Source of the DNA: Bacteroidaceae bacterium
Lineage (GTDB): Bacteria > Bacteroidota > Bacteroidia > Bacteroidales > Bacteroidaceae
DNA: 64,000 bases
Direction: 5' to 3'
Assembly: GCA_902362375.1 (NCBI GenBank)
Contig: CABIVS010000008.1
Coordinates: 80,696 to 144,695 of the forward strand
How positions within the stretch are numbered: the first letter of the stretch is position 1; every line of letters starts with the position of its first letter. Under the pieces are notes generated by a model, which saw nothing but the letters and a program-made list of their open reading frames with translations, was not told the DNA's origin and did not search any database. Of the stretch, positions 47,869 to 56,514 are shown in pieces. The position numbers and the translations under genes were made by a program.

Positions 47869-49257
47869 ATGTCACAAATATATTGCGAAAATCCCGTAAT
47901 TATACGGAACTCAAATCTTAAGTATCTTCTTACTACATATAAAACTTATCATACTCCTAACGGTGATACTACTATTTCTAACTCGATTGCGGAGTATTAT
48001 AAATACTCCTTTCCTGAATGGAATTTCAATCCTTATCGTTTTGGTGTAACTCCTGATAATATAGATGATTATTATATCATTAATACACATACTGGTGAAA
48101 CTTTCCCTATGTTTATACTCGTTCCCTGTGGTAAATGTGAACTTTGCCGTGATAAAAAGTCCCGTGAGTGGTCTTTCCGTGCTATCTGTGAGAATGCTAC
48201 CTCTACATCTATGCCCTACTTCCTTACACTTACATATAATCCTAAACATTTGCCCAAATGTGGTATCTTTAAAGAGGAAATACAATTATTCCTCAAACGT
48301 CTACGAATTAAACTTGACCGTCTAAATATATCTCATAACCTCCGTTATGTTGCTGTTGGTGAATATGGAAAAACTTCTAAACGCCCTCACTATCATATGA
48401 TTCTTTGGAACTTTCCGAATGATTCTGAGCATTTCCGTACTATTACTTCTGTCTTACACTTCATTGAATCCTGCTGGACTTGCTTCACTGGTGAATATAA
48501 CTCTGATGGTTCTCCTATTATGGAATCTCTCGGCTTTGCCTACTGTCTTCCCTGTAAACAAGGTGCTATCTCCTATGTTATGAAATACATGAAAAAACAA
48601 TTTCAACCTCCCAAAGGTAAAAACCCTCTATTCTTCCTTACTTCCCGAAAAAATGGTGGTCTAGGTGCCGAATATGCCCGTAAATTCTTAGAGCACTATC
48701 GTTCGCATCCTGATGATACAAAAATAACTGCTACTGACCCTTTCACTGGCTATACTCAAACTGTGACTATGCCCGGCTACTTCCGTCGTATCTACTTCCC
48801 TACTCTTTCTGTCGTTCTTCCCAAACAAATTCGTGATGCTCATACTGAACTGTGTAAACTTATCTCTAAACGTATCTCTATTGCTCAAGTCCTTGACCCT
48901 TCTTATAAATTCCATATTGAAGATAATGAAAAAACTATCTTAAAAAAATACTGGTTTCTTCCTACTCAAATCTGCCTTAAATCTATGCCTAAATATGTCG
49001 CATATTATCGTACTATGTCTACTACTCGTCTACAAAATGAATATATTGATAACTGTCTCCGTGCTAATGAACTCTGTCGTTATTTATACCTTGAAACTTA
49101 TGATGAAAACTATCTAAAACAACGTCTGCAACTTGCTGAAAAAAGGCAGCAAAAAATGTCATTGTTATATGATTCTTTGCCGCCTATGAATATTCAGGAT
49201 ATAAAATACAACTTAATCTATTGTAGAAAAATACAAGAAAATAAGGAGATTATTTAA
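47869..49257 (+). CDS. VP4: Replication initiator VP4 (HUH endonuclease)
   Basis: Rolling-circle replication protein, 462 residues. HUH motif 1 FLTLTYN (118-124), motif 2 with metal ligands His174-Tyr-His176 in KRPHYHMILW, and motif 3 YVMKYMKKQ (236-244) with the nicking tyrosine. A cysteine pair set CGKCELC (87-93) precedes motif 1, as in other microvirus Rep proteins. The 163-bp spacer before it, with small hairpins and no T-run beyond 47729, may contain the nick site. The gene ends 36 bp before attR. Confidence 0.94.
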   Translation: MSQIYCENPVIIRNSNLKYLLTTYKTYHTPNGDTTISNSIAEYYKYSFPEWNFNPYRFGVTPDNIDDYYIINTHTGETFPMFILVPCGKCELCRDKKSREWSFRAICENATSTSMPYFLTLTYNPKHLPKCGIFKEEIQLFLKRLRIKLDRLNISHNLRYVAVGEYGKTSKRPHYHMILWNFPNDSEHFRTITSVLHFIESCWTCFTGEYNSDGSPIMESLGFAYCLPCKQGAISYVMKYMKKQFQPPKGKNPLFFLTSRKNGGLGAEYARKFLEHYRSHPDDTKITATDPFTGYTQTVTMPGYFRRIYFPTLSVVLPKQIRDAHTELCKLISKRISIAQVLDPSYKFHIEDNEKTILKKYWFLPTQICLKSMPKYVAYYRTMSTTRLQNEYIDNCLRANELCRYLYLETYDENYLKQRLQLAEKRQQKMSLLYDSLPPMNIQDIKYNLIYCRKIQENKEII

Positions 49258-49293
49258 CTATTCATTAATTATTTTTATGTTAAATTATTTGGT

Positions 49294-49313
49294 CATAATA
49301 TTAATTATTCCCT
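49294..49313. repeat. attR: dif-like 20-bp direct repeat
   Basis: The second copy of CATAATATTAATTATTCCCT. On the minus strand the XerD-side arm here is TTATGACC (phage side) whereas attL has TTATGTTT (host side). The XerC side is TTAGGG here and AAGGG at attL. Such exchanged flanks are what site-specific recombination inside the core leaves behind. Confidence 0.85.
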
Positions 49314-49345
49314 AATCTTAGACGCTTATTTTTTGCCTGATCTGA

Positions 49346-50467
49346 TCAGCTGTTAATAACAAGCAATGGTGTATCTGAATGAAAAACCATTTTTCTGGCA
49401 ATACTTGGATTAAATAATCGAGCAAATATATTCCTTTTGTAAGAAGTCAAAGTGATTATATCTATATGATTATCTTTGATATACTGATCAAGTCCCTTTA
49501 ATAAATTATCATTCATCACTACGTCATAATGAATTTCAAGCCCCGGATATTGCTTGTGAAAATATTCTTTTATACCTGCCAGTTTTATTTCATTCCAGGT
49601 GTCTTTAGAATCTGTAAGGTGTATCAAAGATACAGAAAAATGGAATGATTTCCAAGTATTAAAGAATGCCTCGAAAGCAATTAGATCTCTTTGATCAAAA
49701 TTGGTAATAAAGGCAATTCGTTTTGCTTCACTAAACTGTTTGAATGGTGTATTTTCTGGAATAGCCAATACAGTCGTGCGACTTCTGTCAATAACTTCAG
49801 CGGTTACACTGCCAATTAAATCAATGTCTTTCTGATTTTTACCTCGGGTACCCATAATGATAACCATAGGACGCTGTTCTTTGGCATATCTTAAGATTTC
49901 CTCCTCTGGAATACCTTCACGTAAGATGCAGCTATATTTAACGTTGGGAAATTCGCCTGATGCAACTTTTTCTTTTATCTTCTCTGATAAAGCATTGAGA
50001 TCAGAATGGACTTTTTGGATAATCGTTTTTACAGATTCTTCATCTCCAATCTGGTAATTGAAAACATCTCCATAAGGCAACGACGAAGCATATATAGGCG
50101 TAAAATAGACATGCAACAGGATGACTTCCGCATTTTCTATTTTTGCCAGGTTAAATGCAAATTCACATGCTTTCATCGAATAATTAGAGAAGTCGACAGG
50201 AATTAAAATCTTATTTGATTTATCTTTCACTTTGGGCTCCTTCTCTCCCACTATACTTTCAGACAGCCATGTAGAACTTTCTGTTATTTTTAAAGCACGT
50301 GGCAAATCGCTTTCTTTAATTCTTAAACGCACTCCCGATGAAACAACCGGTTGTATTTGATTAACGTTATGAATGTAGGTTTCTATACCTTCATTTTCCA
50401 AGACATTCTTTAAGATCTGCGCTTTGGTGTATGTCAGAATGGCCAGGGTTACTAATTTGTCTTCCAT
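49346..50467 (-). CDS. Tandem UspA protein with N-terminal DUF2007 domain
   Basis: 373 residues from ATG 50467. A DUF2007-like sensor domain (1-62, LVTLAILTYTKAQILKNVLENEG), then two universal-stress-protein domains (about 85-235 and 250-373). The first keeps the ATP-binding pattern G-2x-G-9x-G-S in GTRGKNQKDIDLIGS. The second has lost it. Function is probably stress adaptation; the ligand of DUF2007 is unknown. The stop is 33 bp from attR, and no terminator lies between it and the provirus. Confidence 0.9.
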   Translation of the reverse strand: MEDKLVTLAILTYTKAQILKNVLENEGIETYIHNVNQIQPVVSSGVRLRIKESDLPRALKITESSTWLSESIVGEKEPKVKDKSNKILIPVDFSNYSMKACEFAFNLAKIENAEVILLHVYFTPIYASSLPYGDVFNYQIGDEESVKTIIQKVHSDLNALSEKIKEKVASGEFPNVKYSCILREGIPEEEILRYAKEQRPMVIIMGTRGKNQKDIDLIGSVTAEVIDRSRTTVLAIPENTPFKQFSEAKRIAFITNFDQRDLIAFEAFFNTWKSFHFSVSLIHLTDSKDTWNEIKLAGIKEYFHKQYPGLEIHYDVVMNDNLLKGLDQYIKDNHIDIITLTSYKRNIFARLFNPSIARKMVFHSDTPLLVINS

Positions 50468-50501
50468 AAATGTACATTTTATAAGGTGAAAACAAATAAG
50501 A

Positions 50502-50530
50502 AATCCCAATTGTTTGATTCAATTGGGATT
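50502..50530 (-). terminator. Terminator after the HTH gene
   Basis: Perfect arms AATCCCAATTG / CAATTGGGATT around seven bases, with TTT-rich exit on the minus strand. Confidence 0.8.
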
Positions 50531-50544
50531 CAGTTTGTTATATT

Positions 50545-50835
50545 TTAAACTTGCACAGATTCGGTAGCCTGTTCTTTTTGCATACTCATATTCAATTCAT
50601 CTAGGATTTTTAAAGCCCGATCAAGAACGGTCGTGTCATCCAACATTACAAGCCCACCATCTGGACCGGGCTCGAGATGTATTCCGACGCTTTTTCCCTC
50701 CTTGAAATTGTGTCCTCCGAAGAAGTTTCGCACTGTATCTACGTGCAAACCAAGTTCGTCTGCTATTCTATGCATGCTACCGCTAGGCAATGAATCTTTA
50801 ATTTTACGAAGTTCATTAAACGTTATTGTTCTCAT
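50545..50835 (-). CDS. Small helix-turn-helix protein
   Basis: A 96-residue protein whose first 45 residues form a helix-turn-helix (ELRKIKDSLPSGSMHRIADELGLHVDTVRNFFGG), followed by a glycine-rich hairpin (HLEPGPDGGLVMLDDTTVL) and a C-terminal helix. This short family recurs in Bacteroidota, often near stress genes. It is likely a DNA-binding regulator. It lies between the bat operon and the usp gene, on the same strand. Confidence 0.8.
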   Translation of the reverse strand: MRTITFNELRKIKDSLPSGSMHRIADELGLHVDTVRNFFGGHNFKEGKSVGIHLEPGPDGGLVMLDDTTVLDRALKILDELNMSMQKEQATESVQV

Positions 50836-50963
50836 GTCTCATAAATTTAATGGTTAATACTATGTGATTTTTTTATCACGCTATAAACTTAAGCAAAAAA
50901 AAAGATAAAACAAATTATTTGCTTATCTTTTTTTCTTGAATATATAAAATCTATTAATGACCT

Positions 50964-51797
50964 TTATATCACCTCGATAGCAGAAGCAGGTACCCACCCG
51001 ACTTTTCCATCTTCCAGTCGAATTTCTTTCCATTCTTTCATGGAGTTGTCTTTGACACTTACCTTTCTTCCTTCATGGAGAATAAACAAGCTAGTTCCAC
51101 TCTCGCTTGGAGTACTCCGTACTGTTACACTCGGATTCATTACTATCGCCTCACTTCGATTAACCAAATGTTCTTTTTGTTGCGAAGCAAAAAGATTAGA
51201 GCAAATGGTGACAATCAGCAAAATGATTCCTGATATGAATCCTATTTTCTTTAACATAATCTGTTTGGAGAATATAAAGAAATAGAGAGCGATAATCAAT
51301 AGAATAAAGGAGACAATCCCCCATGTGGCCCATGCATCTACACTCATACTATTTGTCAGAGACTTGATCCATGAAACAAAGAACACTTCAGGAACAGGTT
51401 CAACCTTGTCTATTGTTTTTGCACGTGCCACTTCAAGATTAGCACGGATGTCACCATTTCCTGGTTGTAATAGCAGAGCACGCTCATAATTTAAAACAGC
51501 TTTCGCTATCTCCCCTATTTTATAATAACTATTTCCCAGATTGTAATAGACATCGGCAGCTTCTCCATTTTTCAGTAATGCTTCATATATCTGAATAGCT
51601 GCTGCATAATCTTCTTTTATATATGCGGAATCTCCTTCAGCTTTTGTTGCATCTTCCAGTGTATTACTGGAAAATGTGGTATGCGAAGCGTGGATAGAAT
51701 CAACTCCATTCGTTTGTCTAGTATCAATGCTTAACGAATCTTGTCCGAAACAAGTAAGCGACATTGATAATAATATAAAAAATAATATCTTTTTCAT
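50964..51797 (-). CDS. batE: Aerotolerance protein BatE (TPR, membrane helices, SH3)
   Basis: Last gene of the Bacteroides aerotolerance operon. 277 residues: signal peptide, TPR repeats (about 50-120), two transmembrane helices (about 155-205), and a C-terminal SH3-like domain (VNRSEAIVMNPSVTVRSTPSESG...). It is thought to act at the periplasmic side of a MoxR-VWA complex. It begins 18 bp downstream of batD. Confidence 0.9.
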   Translation of the reverse strand: MKKILFFILLSMSLTCFGQDSLSIDTRQTNGVDSIHASHTTFSSNTLEDATKAEGDSAYIKEDYAAAIQIYEALLKNGEAADVYYNLGNSYYKIGEIAKAVLNYERALLLQPGNGDIRANLEVARAKTIDKVEPVPEVFFVSWIKSLTNSMSVDAWATWGIVSFILLIIALYFFIFSKQIMLKKIGFISGIILLIVTICSNLFASQQKEHLVNRSEAIVMNPSVTVRSTPSESGTSLFILHEGRKVSVKDNSMKEWKEIRLEDGKVGWVPASAIEVI

Positions 51798-51815
51798 GAC
51801 ATAATCTCTTCTGGG

Positions 51816-53645
51816 TTAATGTTTTATTGAATTCTCCATTTTGCTTATTACTTCTATTGAAGAAGAATAAACTTTATCCATAGCTTGATTCTCATCACCT
51901 GGAGCAAACCGGGCAAATTCACAATCATTCAATGCGTTCAGGAATTCTTTGATCAGTTCCTCATTTACTCCGTGATTTCTTAGTTTCTCTTCAATATTAT
52001 CTTTAGATAAACGAGATACCGGAATATTCAGTTTGTCACTTATATATCCCCACAATGCCTTTAATACCTCATCGTAGAAAGCATCTTTTTTATTTTCGGA
52101 GAGTAATTTTCCTGCAAGCTTCATTCGCTTCGTTGCCACTTTATTTGCTTTTTTCGTACGCATTTTAGCAACATTTGCATTTTCAGCAGCTTGTTTACGA
52201 TAAATAATGAAGAAAATAATAAAGGCAAGAGCCGGAATGATATAGAACAACCAATATGTCATTGAACCATAGAAGAAACTTCCTTTAGGTTGGAGAGTAA
52301 CTTCATTCTGTTTGATATAACGGATGTCTTCACCTAATACTTTCAAGTCCTCTTTATTCGTGAAGTTAGCAATTACTTGATCCGCATTACCTGCACCTTT
52401 CTCAACATTTACTACATAATCTTCTGTTTTCAGTGTTTTGTAAGACTTGGAGCGAATATCAAAATAGCTGAAAGATACTCCCGGAATCTTATATGTTCCG
52501 GCATGTCTCGGAATTGCCAAATATTCAATAACTTTATTGCCTGTGAGTCCTTCCCGGGTTAATCTGACTTGATTGTCTACTTTGGGATCATATACTTCAA
52601 AATCATCCGGGAATTTAATTTCCGGATTAGAAATCAACTTCAGGTTACCTGTACCGGATATTACCAGTTTAATAGTAATAGCATCATTGGTTTTCAGTTC
52701 CTTACTGTTGATAGAAGAAGATATATTGAACTCTCCCACTCCACCTGAAAAATCTGCAGGTTTACCCGTAGGAAGCGGATTGACATTTATTGCTATCTTA
52801 GGAGTGGAAATATTTTTTTTAATTTCAATGACATTACTTCCTCCATTGAAGAAGGCATCAAAAGGATCATCTGATTGCACAGGTTTTCCGATAGTCATCT
52901 GGAACTGTGCCGGATCAATATATAGCTTTCCTGATTGTTGCGGGAAGAGAACAAACTGGCGATAAACCGTTGTATAGTAATTACGTCCCTGATAATGCTC
53001 CGGAGTCCATCTTGCATTAGTTGTCATTTCTATTTCTTGAGAATGGAAACCTTTGAAGTCGGGCAATTTCGCATTATTAAGTTGTAAGTTGGATTCTCTG
53101 GTGTATATTTTATAGGTCAGGACAAAAGCCTCCTGTTCATACACATTTGTTTTACTGGCACTTGCCATAATAAAAAGGTCCTGATTAGAGACACTTGTAC
53201 TAGATGAGGAATGTATAGAACCACTACTACTATTATTTTGCCCGTTATTGCCACCTTGATCTTGTGGCAATACCTTAATCTTTACTGAGTTTGACACCAT
53301 TTGGTCACCATCGGCAACAATGGAGGCACCGGGTATTGTGTATTCTCCGGCATTATTAGCCATTAATATGTATGTAAATGTAATACTACTAGTAGATGTT
53401 ACATTACCATTCACTATTTGAGTACTACTTTGTTGTGAACGGCTTGGACCCATCAATACATCAAAACCTTTGATTGATGGTGCCCGAAAATCTTTCACTT
53501 TTTGTGTAGTTACAATATACGACAGCCTGAATTGTTCGCCTACTACCACTGCATCAGGAGCAGAAGCAGTAAAAGACACCTTATCAGCAAACACATGAGT
53601 GCTATATGCTATCAATGCCATCAATATAATAATCAGTTTTTTCAT
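51816..53645 (-). CDS. batD: Aerotolerance protein BatD
   Basis: A 609-residue membrane-anchored protein: signal peptide, repeated beta-sandwich domains (about 22-420), one transmembrane helix near 470-490 (MTYWLFYIIPALAFIIFFII), and a cytoplasmic tail rich in Lys. BatD is the large periplasmic partner of BatA and BatB. An S/Q/N-rich spacer lies near residue 135. Confidence 0.93.
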   Translation of the reverse strand: MKKLIIILMALIAYSTHVFADKVSFTASAPDAVVVGEQFRLSYIVTTQKVKDFRAPSIKGFDVLMGPSRSQQSSTQIVNGNVTSTSSITFTYILMANNAGEYTIPGASIVADGDQMVSNSVKIKVLPQDQGGNNGQNNSSSGSIHSSSSTSVSNQDLFIMASASKTNVYEQEAFVLTYKIYTRESNLQLNNAKLPDFKGFHSQEIEMTTNARWTPEHYQGRNYYTTVYRQFVLFPQQSGKLYIDPAQFQMTIGKPVQSDDPFDAFFNGGSNVIEIKKNISTPKIAINVNPLPTGKPADFSGGVGEFNISSSINSKELKTNDAITIKLVISGTGNLKLISNPEIKFPDDFEVYDPKVDNQVRLTREGLTGNKVIEYLAIPRHAGTYKIPGVSFSYFDIRSKSYKTLKTEDYVVNVEKGAGNADQVIANFTNKEDLKVLGEDIRYIKQNEVTLQPKGSFFYGSMTYWLFYIIPALAFIIFFIIYRKQAAENANVAKMRTKKANKVATKRMKLAGKLLSENKKDAFYDEVLKALWGYISDKLNIPVSRLSKDNIEEKLRNHGVNEELIKEFLNALNDCEFARFAPGDENQAMDKVYSSSIEVISKMENSIKH

Positions 53646-53676
53646 TGCTTATGAAATTTATATCATCAACTTTATA

Positions 53677-54399
53677 TTACCAATCTTTTTCCAAGCGACC
53701 GCCTTGCATAACTTTTTGTTGTTTCTTCACTTTATCCTGCACATCTTTCTCGTCCTGCATGACAGAATTCAGTAATTGTTCAGCATTCTCCTTCGACATC
53801 TGATTGTCTTGTTTCTTTTCAGATTTCGGTGGTTGCTGCTGATCTTTCTTTTCATCTTGTTTCTGATCCTTCTGTTTGTCTTTATTCTGGTCTTGTTTCT
53901 GATCTTGCTTTTGCTGATCTTTGTTTTGGTCCTGATTTTGATCTTGATTCTGCTGATTTTGTTGGTCTTTCAGCATTTTCTGTGCGAGAGCCAAATTGTA
54001 CCGGGTTTCATGATCGGTAGGATTATTACGCAGTGACATTTTATATGCATCTACAGCTTTGGCATAGTCTTTACCAGCCTGGAAAATTACTCCCATATTG
54101 TGGTAAATATGGGCGAGTTTCATTTTATCTTTTTCTATTTTGCTGGCCGATACATATTGTTCCATGGCATCCTGAAACTTTTGCTGTTGCGAAAGGGTAT
54201 TTCCTAGATTATACATGGATACCGTAGACTTGGGATTAGCTTCCAAGGCCTTCCGGTAGTTCACCTCTGCATCAACAAATACGCTATCATTAAACAGACG
54301 GTTTCCCTTACGGATATAGTCGCGTTCTGCTTTCTGAGCCGATACACCAGCTGCCGCTAACAGAAATACAGCGAATAGAATATATTTACTTTTTAACAT
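53677..54399 (-). CDS. batC: Aerotolerance protein BatC (TPR)
   Basis: 240 residues: signal peptide, TPR repeats (about 28-142), then a remarkable tract made almost only of Gln, Asp, Lys and Asn (144-199), and a short charged C-terminus. The tract is encoded by imperfect CAG/GAT/AAG-type repeats and may vary in length between strains. A scaffold protein of the Bat system. Confidence 0.9.
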   Translation of the reverse strand: MLKSKYILFAVFLLAAAGVSAQKAERDYIRKGNRLFNDSVFVDAEVNYRKALEANPKSTVSMYNLGNTLSQQQKFQDAMEQYVSASKIEKDKMKLAHIYHNMGVIFQAGKDYAKAVDAYKMSLRNNPTDHETRYNLALAQKMLKDQQNQQNQDQNQDQNKDQQKQDQKQDQNKDKQKDQKQDEKKDQQQPPKSEKKQDNQMSKENAEQLLNSVMQDEKDVQDKVKKQQKVMQGGRLEKDW

Positions 54400-54407
54400 A
54401 CGTATAA

Positions 54408-55436
54408 CTATTTCTTATTAGAAAACAGGTGAATGTTCTTAAATAAAGGATTTTTGCGATCCAGAATTAAGATTTCTGCCAATAACAATAGTAGAATAAC
54501 CCATGCAATAGCCTGGAATTGTTCGTTAAACTCCGTATATACTTTCGACTCTACATCAGACTTCGCCATTTTATTTACTTCTTGATTGATGGCCTTTTGG
54601 GCTGAATTAGAATTATCTACTCGTACATATATACCTTTTCCTTCTTTTGCAATTTCCTGACACATAGCTTCATTCAAACGGGTAACGATCACATTACCTT
54701 CCCGGTCGCGGCGGTAATCATTCGTTCCTTCCACCGGTATTGGAGCGCCATCAGGCATACCTACTCCCAATACACTTACCTGAATACCCTTTTCTGCCGC
54801 AGCTTTGGCAGCTTCCACTGCACCACCTTCATGATTTTCACCATCAGTAATGACAATAATGGTGCGACCTACCCCTTCTTGCGGGGTGAAACTACGGGCT
54901 GCCAGATTGATTGCTTCCCCAATAGCTGTACCCTGTTTAGAAATCAACGAAGGACTAATGGATTCTAAGAACATCTTAGCGGAAATATAGTCACTTGTAA
55001 TTGGCAGCTGTGTAAAAGCGTCACCGGCAAATACAATCATACCTACCTTATCATTATCAAGCTCATCTACTAACCTGGATATTAATCTTTTTGCTTTTTC
55101 CAAACGGCTAGGCTGTACATCCTGCGCTAACATAGAGTTTGAAATGTCCAAAGCAATAATTACCTCTACTCCCTTACGTTTAACCGTTTCCAGTTTTGAA
55201 CCGAATTGAGGGCGTGCCAGTAATACGGAGAACAAACCAATAGCAACAAAAATAATCCAGAATTTTACATCCGGACGATATTTGGATACGTCAGGCATTA
55301 ACTGAGCCAACAAAGTCGGATCTCCGAAATGTCGGATATTCTTTCTCCTCTTGTAATTGGAATACAAGTAGAAAGCTGCTAAAAAAGGTAATAGCAGCAA
55401 TAAATATAAATATGTAGGTTCTCCAAATCGAAACAT
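54408..55436 (-). CDS. batB: Aerotolerance protein BatB (VWA)
   Basis: 342 residues with an N-terminal BatA-type region holding two membrane helices, a von Willebrand factor A domain (about 90-290) with the MIDAS motif Asp97-x-Ser99-x-Ser101 (ALDISNSM), and a C-terminal helix. The VWA domain should bind a metal and a partner protein. It lies 8 bp upstream of batC. Confidence 0.93.
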   Translation of the reverse strand: MFRFGEPTYLYLLLLLPFLAAFYLYSNYKRRKNIRHFGDPTLLAQLMPDVSKYRPDVKFWIIFVAIGLFSVLLARPQFGSKLETVKRKGVEVIIALDISNSMLAQDVQPSRLEKAKRLISRLVDELDNDKVGMIVFAGDAFTQLPITSDYISAKMFLESISPSLISKQGTAIGEAINLAARSFTPQEGVGRTIIVITDGENHEGGAVEAAKAAAEKGIQVSVLGVGMPDGAPIPVEGTNDYRRDREGNVIVTRLNEAMCQEIAKEGKGIYVRVDNSNSAQKAINQEVNKMAKSDVESKVYTEFNEQFQAIAWVILLLLLAEILILDRKNPLFKNIHLFSNKK

Positions 55437-55481
55437 CTTCTTACTATTTTATGATTGGCAAATAACGATTGACAAACATCC

Positions 55482-56465
55482 TTATGGAATTTTCTTGAGT
55501 ACCGAATTACGTAATAGTACTTCCAACAAGACACAGAGGAAAGCTGCTAAAGCAAACCAATGATATTCTTCGTCCCGCTTACTATACTCTTTTACATTCA
55601 GTTTAGTCTTTTCCAGTTTATCAATTTCTTCATATACTTCTTTAAGCTTCGAGTTGCTAGTAGCCCGGAAATAGTTACCATCTGTCGTTCCGGCGATCTC
55701 TGTCAATGTCTTTTCATCAATTTCTACCGGCATACTTACATATTGCACCGTATTTCCGACTGGATAAGGATAAGGAGCCATTCCATTGGTACCTACTCCG
55801 ATGGTATATACACGAATACCAAAGCTTTTTGCTATTTCTGCCGCTGTCATTGGCGAAATATCTCCCTTATTATTAGTACCATCCGTCAATAGGATAATAA
55901 CTTTGGATTTTGCTTTGCTATCTTTTAAGCGGGTTACAGCATTTGCAATACCCATACCGACAGCAGTACCGTCAGTGATAAGACCACATTTGATATTATG
56001 TATCATATCCAACAATACAGCATGGTCTACAGTCAACGGACATTGGGTAAAAGTTTCTCCTGCAAATAATGTAATACCGATATTATCATTGGGACGTCCA
56101 TTGATAAACTCTGCAGCTACGTCTTTAGCAGCTTCCAGTCTGTTCGGCTTCAAGTCTTCAGCCAGCATACTGGTAGAAACGTCGATAGCCAGCATAATAT
56201 CAATTCCTTCTATCTCACTGTTCTGCCACTTATTAGTAGTTTGCGGGCGTGCAAGAACCAAAATAACCAGTACTAAAGCAAGGCAGCGTAATAGAAATGG
56301 AACATGCAACAAATAATTCTTATAACTTTTAGGTGTATGTGCATATACCCGGGCATCCGAAATTTGAAGAGTTGCTTCACTTTTCTTTCGCTTCAGGATA
56401 TACCATACAATATACGGTATAAGCAATAATAGCAAAAACAGATATTCAATATTGGCAAAAACCAT
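55482..56465 (-). CDS. batA: Aerotolerance protein BatA (VWA)
   Basis: 327 residues, the paralogue of BatB: two N-terminal helices (about 8-24 and 54-72), VWA domain with Asp95-x-Ser97-x-Ser99 (AIDVSTSM), and a last helix near the C-terminus. Adjacent VWA genes behind a MoxR ATPase define the Bat system. Confidence 0.93.
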   Translation of the reverse strand: MVFANIEYLFLLLLLIPYIVWYILKRKKSEATLQISDARVYAHTPKSYKNYLLHVPFLLRCLALVLVILVLARPQTTNKWQNSEIEGIDIMLAIDVSTSMLAEDLKPNRLEAAKDVAAEFINGRPNDNIGITLFAGETFTQCPLTVDHAVLLDMIHNIKCGLITDGTAVGMGIANAVTRLKDSKAKSKVIILLTDGTNNKGDISPMTAAEIAKSFGIRVYTIGVGTNGMAPYPYPVGNTVQYVSMPVEIDEKTLTEIAGTTDGNYFRATSNSKLKEVYEEIDKLEKTKLNVKEYSKRDEEYHWFALAAFLCVLLEVLLRNSVLKKIP

Positions 56466-56514
56466 TTTATTTATGATTTAACAGTTTACTATTTAGTATT
56501 AAGCTATACATCCT

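Larger units (their letters stand above)
42923..49293 (+). mobile_element. Microvirus provirus (Alpavirinae/BMV type), 6.4 kb
   Basis: A complete-looking ssDNA-phage genome integrated between two 20-bp repeats. Gene order on the plus strand: three small ORFs, VP1 (capsid), a structured GC-rich spacer, a small ORF, VP2 (pilot), a terminator, VP4 (replication initiator). No integrase, lysis or regulatory gene is seen. All three core genes are intact. Its coding strand is markedly T-rich at third codon positions (GCT, GGT, CGT, ACT), unlike the flanking host genes, as in other microviruses. Temperate microviruses of Bacteroidetes at dif sites are known. This one may still be able to excise. Confidence 0.93.

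Noticed and set aside
42923..49313. Gokushovirus instead of Alpavirinae-type provirus
   Set aside because: VP1 is much too long, and the gene order (VP1, small ORF, VP2, VP4) together with the host fits the Bacteroidetes group better. A tree is needed for certainty.
53776..54036. A plus-strand Leu/Phe/Ile-rich frame resembling a membrane protein
   Set aside because: It is antisense to the Gln/Asp/Lys tract of batC. The hydrophobicity is an artefact of reading that repeat backwards.
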